Source: JADJEI01 sp035328465
GTDB taxonomy: Bacteria > Bacteroidota > Ignavibacteria > Ignavibacteriales > Ignavibacteriaceae
Assembly (NCBI GenBank): GCA_035328465.1
Contig: DAOLIQ010000063.1
Location: 1 to 20,208 of the forward strand
Direction of reading: 5' to 3'
DNA: 20,208 bases
Positions 17,101 to 20,208 of the stretch are shown here, one piece after another (position 1 is the stretch's first letter; each line of letters starts with the position of its first letter). A model generated the notes under the pieces. The model saw only the letters and a program-made list of their open reading frames with translations. It ran no database searches and had not been told where the DNA came from. The position numbers and the translations under genes were made by a program.

Positions 17101-17223
17101 GATAATGAAACTATATGGGATGTCGGAAATATTCAAAGTGGAGTTTATCTCGCACGAATCGAAGCAGTTGGCAGCAGCGGCAAAACTGAAAGCGCCATTA
17201 TTAAAATAGCGGTTGTGAAATAA
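14200..17223 (+). CDS. Secreted M6-metalloprotease-like protein with degenerate active site and T9SS sorting domain
   Basis: A 1007-residue protein with a signal peptide (residues 1-20, ending VSAQ), an M6-like (immune-inhibitor-A-type) region up to about 480, a middle beta-rich region, VCBS/FG-GAP-like repeats near 798-890 (TADIDGTNHSEVIAHTEDG) and a T9SS type A domain from about 921, opening YNYPNP and ending VYLARIEAVG...IKIAVVK. M6 landmarks are present: IIFHAGVGRD, and LGLPDLFDT, which in active members directly follows the HExxH zinc motif. Here the aligned five residues are ASIAS (253-257), so both histidines and the glutamate are missing and a protease function is unlikely by this mechanism. 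It lies in the porU-porV cluster and is a probable T9SS client. A C7 tract at 15075-15081 falls in the M6-like region. Role unknown; a structural or binding pseudo-enzyme is one option. Confidence 0.8.
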   Translation: MRQLYKLFLAVTICLGSVSAQSFIGEINPFPSKPIEQILSNDTIKILAVMVNFTDDKDESTFGNGKFGSIYTQNYGNTIIDPLPHDDQYFESHLQFAKNYFQKVSGGMSNISFTILPDTFSVSKTMRNYSPETNSSDFTVIASFAEEVWRIADQNNPGFNFSDYDLFIIFHAGVGRDVTLPGSLGTERDIPSVYLSTNALKNIYGETFEGFPVSGGSFKILNSMIIPETESREVSSFGSVFLFELSINGLLVASIASHLGLPDLFDTETGLSAIGRFGLMDGQSIFAYNGLFPPEPSAWEKIYLGWKEPIVVEPGIYNLSLTSNTVASLSDTVILKVPLTSSEYYLVENRTRDAYQDGANISYKIGDVVFNKYFEKDTAGFYSFQTDSIDGVVVDVDEFDWALPGSGILIWHIDENIIDLKIADNKINTDKKLRGVDVEEADGVQDIGETFFTIFGDEVIGEGTEEDFWHKDNPADLFKNRFSKDTYPNTNTNSNANSLITFSDFSSISNRMSFNLTFGDSIIKPIFYKQLNINGQNHLTSSGGSDFRFALLNNQDLLIIDETGNVKKTLTNFSDYKVASTSIIGSDYFVGALNNTLNVYMTDGQLEFFKSVDVGNPISTSPVLVNLLGETIIKIITVDSLKDFSLGSLPSTPPVQISSIKLGEQQSIYRISFAAGRYSYLAEVLSDPVPEITKYKFVEDTGFSYEFVGEKPGAIATTFSRTGEFVSVVLIGQKFYIFSEGKLLKILENSGWAPLFAFSIGDIKNDGENYIIFVNGNKIEAINFAGASADNFPFEDPNHSLFFSTPLTADIDGTNHSEVIAHTEDGRIFAIDGATGKIIPGFPISAGSFSSGTPSIFVDAQNKISLAYINSGRSFSAWEIGPTEGTKFWTEEFGSNLNTASIEAASIDNSINEFFPVNRAYNYPNPVYEGSTNIRYFVSENAKINIKIFDLAGDFVDELNDEAQGGFDNETIWDVGNIQSGVYLARIEAVGSSGKTESAIIKIAVVK

Positions 17224-17272
17224 TTTTCTCAGCTTATCATTTAACAATTCTTATTTTAAAAACATTTTTTAA

Positions 17273-20179
17273 ATGCTAAAATATTTCTTTATCGCAGCGA
17301 ACATTTTGCTTTTTACTAATTCTTCATTTTCGCAATTCACAGAATTTCACCCTGAACTTAATTGGTTTACTATTAAAGGCGAACATGCTGAAGTTCATTA
17401 TCATGAAGGTGCGGATAGAACTGCAAAAGTTATCTCAAAAATTATTGATGAAGTTTGGGGACCTATCACTTCTCTTTATGATTATGAACCCGCGACTGTC
17501 CATTTCGTAATTAAGGATTTAGACGATTATTCAAACGGCGCAACTTATTTCTTCGATAATAAAATAGAAATTTGGACAAGTGCACTTGACTTTGATCTGC
17601 GCGGTCAGCATAATTGGCTGCGTAATGTTATTTCACACGAGTTTACTCACTTAGTCCAAATTCAAGCCGCAATGAAGGTAGGGAGAGGTGTGCCAGCTTT
17701 CTTTTTACAAATGTTAAACTACGAGGATGAGCGACGTCCAGATATTCTTTATGGTTTCCCAAATACTATTATTAGTTATCCACTTGCAAGTATTAACATG
17801 CCCGCATGGTTTGCAGAAGGTACAGCACAATACATGCGCAAAGATTTTGATTACGATAATTGGGATTCACATCGCGATATGATCCTTCGATCTTACGTCC
17901 TTGATGATAAAATGCTGACCTGGAATGAAATGGGAGTGTTTGGAAAAACAAGTCTTGGAAATGAATCTGTTTATAATTCCGGTTTTGCTCTAACAAGATA
18001 TATTGCTCAAAAATATGGCGAAGATAAATTAAAAGAAATCACGAACGCTCTCGGCAAATTTGGTAACTTTACAATTGATGCAGCTTTTAGTGATGTGCTG
18101 GGTAAAAATGGAAATGAGATTTATAATGAATGGAAAAGTTTTCTAAAAGAGGATTATCAAAACAGAACTGAATCTATTCGCTCAAACCTTGTTGAAGGTG
18201 AGTTGATTGCAAAGGATGGATTTGGTAATTTTTATCCTCAATATTCCGACGATGGTAAAAAAATATATTATGTATCAAATAAATCATCGGACTACTTTAA
18301 TCCTGCCGGTATTTATCAATACGATTTAACGACGAAGGAAGAAAAATTATTAGTCAGTGGTGTTCGTTCAACTTTCAGTCTTATTCCCGGAACAAATAAA
18401 ATTCTCTATGCAAAACTCTCTGATGATAATGAAAATTGGTACAATGTTCATGATATTTATACTTATGATATTGAAAACGAAGATGAAGTTCGATTAACTT
18501 ATAATATGAGAGCAAACCAGCCGAACCTTTCGCACGACGGAAGTAAAATAGTTTTTCTATATCAAAAGGATGGAACTTCTAATCTCGGTATAATTGATAT
18601 TGATGGAAAGAATTTTAAACCGCTGACTTTTTTTCAAAATGGCGAGCAAGTTTTCAATCCAAAGTTTTCAAATGATGATTCCTATATTATTTTTGATTAC
18701 TCCTATCATCAGGGNNNNNNNNNNNNNNNNNNNNNNNNNNNNNNNNNNNNNNNNNNNNNNNNNNNNNNNNNNNNNNNNNNNNNNNNNNNNNNNNNNNNNN
18801 NNNNNNNNNNNNNNCAGCATAAAGTTGATGAAAATAAATTTTATATCCGAGTAGAAAACCCTCCCTTAAATACTGACCAGCCAAAAGGCGATATTTCAAA
18901 ATTTGATATTAGCCATCTCAGAAATTTTGATGATAAAAATTTAGATGACATTCAATCTGAAAAATACACAGGCAAGTTTTCCAAACTGACATTTTATCCA
19001 TTTATAAGAATTGATAATTATAATACGTCAAATAGTTTTTTTGAAAAACTTAAGCCCGGTTTGTACGTTTCTTCAAGCGATATGCTAAATCGTTACTCGA
19101 TATTTGCCGGTGCTTCGATTAATTCAAAACTTGAGCGCGACTTGTTCCTTATTTTTGATTATAGGAATAAACTTCCAATTTTATTCGACCTTGGTTTAAA
19201 ACCCGAGCTTGCTCTCGAGCTCTATAACATTAGCCGAAAAGCTAATATTGACATTTTCTTCGGTGCTGATACTGTCGGCTCTACAGTTAATTATGACTTT
19301 ATCATTCCGGATGATGTCACCTATAATCTGTTTGAAGTTGATGTTGCAGCAAAGAATAAAATATTTTCGCGCGAACAAAATTTGGAGTTTAGATTTATTT
19401 TTAGCAGATACTCTGCAACTCTCGGCAGTTTTATTCTACCAAATAATAATGGACTTTATCCTACGACCAACGATACTTATTTAATCGGGAGAAATTTTCG
19501 ACTTACATATTCTTTTGAAGGAATTTTACCCGATAGAGATGATGAAATAAATCCTGTCGGCGCCAGACTTGAAGTTAAGTATGATTATGAATCAAATAAG
19601 TTTAACGAAGATGGCGAATATGTCGTTGAGGATGGTTTGCTAAAACCCAAATACAAAGTATTCAATTTTCACAAAGTTGAATTAAATTCTAAAATTCATA
19701 TTGGACTTTGGAGTGATCACACACTTACCGCTCAAATAAGGGCGGGGACAATCTTTGGACCTCAAGTTCCCGACTTTTTTGATTTTTATCTCGGCGGATT
19801 AATTGGAATGAAAGCCTATCCATTTTATGCGATCAGCGGAAATGAAGTTGGCTGGATAAATCTAACGTACAGATTCCCACTTTTCAGAAATATTGATGCG
19901 CGATTTGGACACCTTTATCTCGATAAAATATTTCTCGCTTTTTACGGCGACTTCGGAAACGCCTGGAATGGCAGCGAAGTTAGTCTGAAAGATTTTAAGA
20001 AAGGTGCGGGGGCAGAACTGCGTGCCCACCTTAATTCTTTCTATCTATTCCCGACAGATGTTTTTGTTAATGCCTCTTACGGATTCGATAAATTTTCACG
20101 CATTGCCCGAAATGAAGTTGTTAGTTATGGAAAAGAGTGGCGTTTCTACGGCGGCATTCTATTTGGTTTCGATTTTTAA
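17273..20179 (+). CDS. Gluzincin metallopeptidase / PD40 propeller / Omp85-type barrel protein (interrupted by scaffold gap)
   Basis: Both ends are complete but 100 Ns interrupt the middle, so the 968-residue length is nominal. Residues 1-20 form a signal peptide. Residues ~33-300 form a peptidase-MA-like gluzincin: H122-E123-F-T-H126 in ISHEFTHLVQ, with E182 in WFAEGTAQY as the third zinc ligand, so it looks active. From ~310 to the gap come PD40 (TolB-like) blades such as YPQYSDDGKKIYYVS and QPNLSHDGSKIVFLYQ. The part after the gap (from ~515) becomes beta-barrel; its end has GGLIGMKAYPF, NLTYRFPLFRNID and YGDFGNAWNG, as in the C-terminal barrel of the Omp85/surface-antigen family, and closes GGILFGFDF. 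The protein would sit in the outer membrane with protease and propeller in the periplasm. It is the last gene of the porU cluster, 49 bp after the M6-like gene. Confidence 0.78.
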   Translation: MLKYFFIAANILLFTNSSFSQFTEFHPELNWFTIKGEHAEVHYHEGADRTAKVISKIIDEVWGPITSLYDYEPATVHFVIKDLDDYSNGATYFFDNKIEIWTSALDFDLRGQHNWLRNVISHEFTHLVQIQAAMKVGRGVPAFFLQMLNYEDERRPDILYGFPNTIISYPLASINMPAWFAEGTAQYMRKDFDYDNWDSHRDMILRSYVLDDKMLTWNEMGVFGKTSLGNESVYNSGFALTRYIAQKYGEDKLKEITNALGKFGNFTIDAAFSDVLGKNGNEIYNEWKSFLKEDYQNRTESIRSNLVEGELIAKDGFGNFYPQYSDDGKKIYYVSNKSSDYFNPAGIYQYDLTTKEEKLLVSGVRSTFSLIPGTNKILYAKLSDDNENWYNVHDIYTYDIENEDEVRLTYNMRANQPNLSHDGSKIVFLYQKDGTSNLGIIDIDGKNFKPLTFFQNGEQVFNPKFSNDDSYIIFDYSYHQXXXXXXXXXXXXXXXXXXXXXXXXXXXXXXXXXXQHKVDENKFYIRVENPPLNTDQPKGDISKFDISHLRNFDDKNLDDIQSEKYTGKFSKLTFYPFIRIDNYNTSNSFFEKLKPGLYVSSSDMLNRYSIFAGASINSKLERDLFLIFDYRNKLPILFDLGLKPELALELYNISRKANIDIFFGADTVGSTVNYDFIIPDDVTYNLFEVDVAAKNKIFSREQNLEFRFIFSRYSATLGSFILPNNNGLYPTTNDTYLIGRNFRLTYSFEGILPDRDDEINPVGARLEVKYDYESNKFNEDGEYVVEDGLLKPKYKVFNFHKVELNSKIHIGLWSDHTLTAQIRAGTIFGPQVPDFFDFYLGGLIGMKAYPFYAISGNEVGWINLTYRFPLFRNIDARFGHLYLDKIFLAFYGDFGNAWNGSEVSLKDFKKGAGAELRAHLNSFYLFPTDVFVNASYGFDKFSRIARNEVVSYGKEWRFYGGILFGFDF
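18715..18814. other. Assembly gap of 100 N
   Basis: Exactly 100 Ns lie inside the gluzincin-PD40-barrel gene. This number is a common placeholder for a gap of unknown size, so the true length and frame relation of the flanks are not known. Both flanks read as coding in the same frame if the gap is taken as 100. Confidence 0.99.
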
Positions 20180-20208
20180 TTAATAATAAAAATTTAAAAT
20201 GAAAAATT

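Noticed and set aside
18639..18854. Alternative frames running across the N gap
   Set aside because: They exist only because Ns are not read as stops; flanking sequence is coding in the main frame.
20199..20208. ATG followed by AAA AAT at the right edge, possible start of another gene
   Set aside because: Only ten bases are visible, which cannot support a call.
1..20208. CRISPR array, transposase, integrase, attachment site, phage genes or long direct repeats
   Set aside because: No spaced repeats, mobile-element proteins or duplicated flanks were found; tRNA 3' ends are not repeated elsewhere in the window as far as I can see.

Overview
The window looks like a piece of an AT-rich, Gram-negative member of the Bacteroidota/Chlorobiota/Ignavibacteriota group, probably from a metagenome-derived draft because it contains a 100-N scaffold gap. 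Type IX secretion (T9SS) parts support this: a gingipain-fold PorU, a PorV barrel, and C-terminal sorting domains with a YNYPNP-type entry motif. So do candidate promoters with the Bacteroidota TTG / TAnnTTTG layout, scarce Shine-Dalgarno sites, an HU-SPOR fusion and many outer-membrane barrels. The taxonomic call is inference from content; no 16S rRNA or other marker is present.

Region 1 (1-4585, + strand) is an envelope energy-transduction cluster. It holds the 3' end of a TonB-receptor-like barrel gene, then a 605-residue HU-like / transmembrane / SPOR protein, then ExbB, ExbD and TonB homologues. Gaps between these genes are 7-23 nt, so they are probably one transcript. ExbBD-TonB would carry proton-motive force to the outer membrane. 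The HU-SPOR protein could span from nucleoid to peptidoglycan.

Region 2 (4557-6716, - strand) is a convergent four-gene cluster, transcribed right to left: an exported NHL-propeller protein, a DUF2085-type membrane protein with CHQ and CWRC motifs, and two unrecognised small membrane proteins. Its last gene overlaps the 3' end of tonB by 29 bp.

Region 3 (6783-8667, + strand) carries tRNA-Gln(CTG) and tRNA-Glu(CTC), then a small housekeeping run: a thioredoxin-like [2Fe-2S] ferredoxin, endonuclease III (nth, overlapping the ferredoxin gene) and an HD-domain hydrolase starting at TTG.

Region 4 (8792-20179, + strand) is a T9SS and outer-membrane cluster behind a good promoter candidate: porU, porV, a large secreted M6-metalloprotease-like protein that has lost its HExxH motif, and a gluzincin / PD40-propeller / Omp85-type barrel protein interrupted by the scaffold gap. 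PorU and PorV process and shuttle T9SS cargo, and the M6-like protein carries its own sorting domain, so machinery and a likely client are encoded together. The two most interesting points are the HU-SPOR/ExbBD/TonB neighbourhood and the pairing of a dead M6-like T9SS cargo with an apparently intact membrane-barrel-linked gluzincin.
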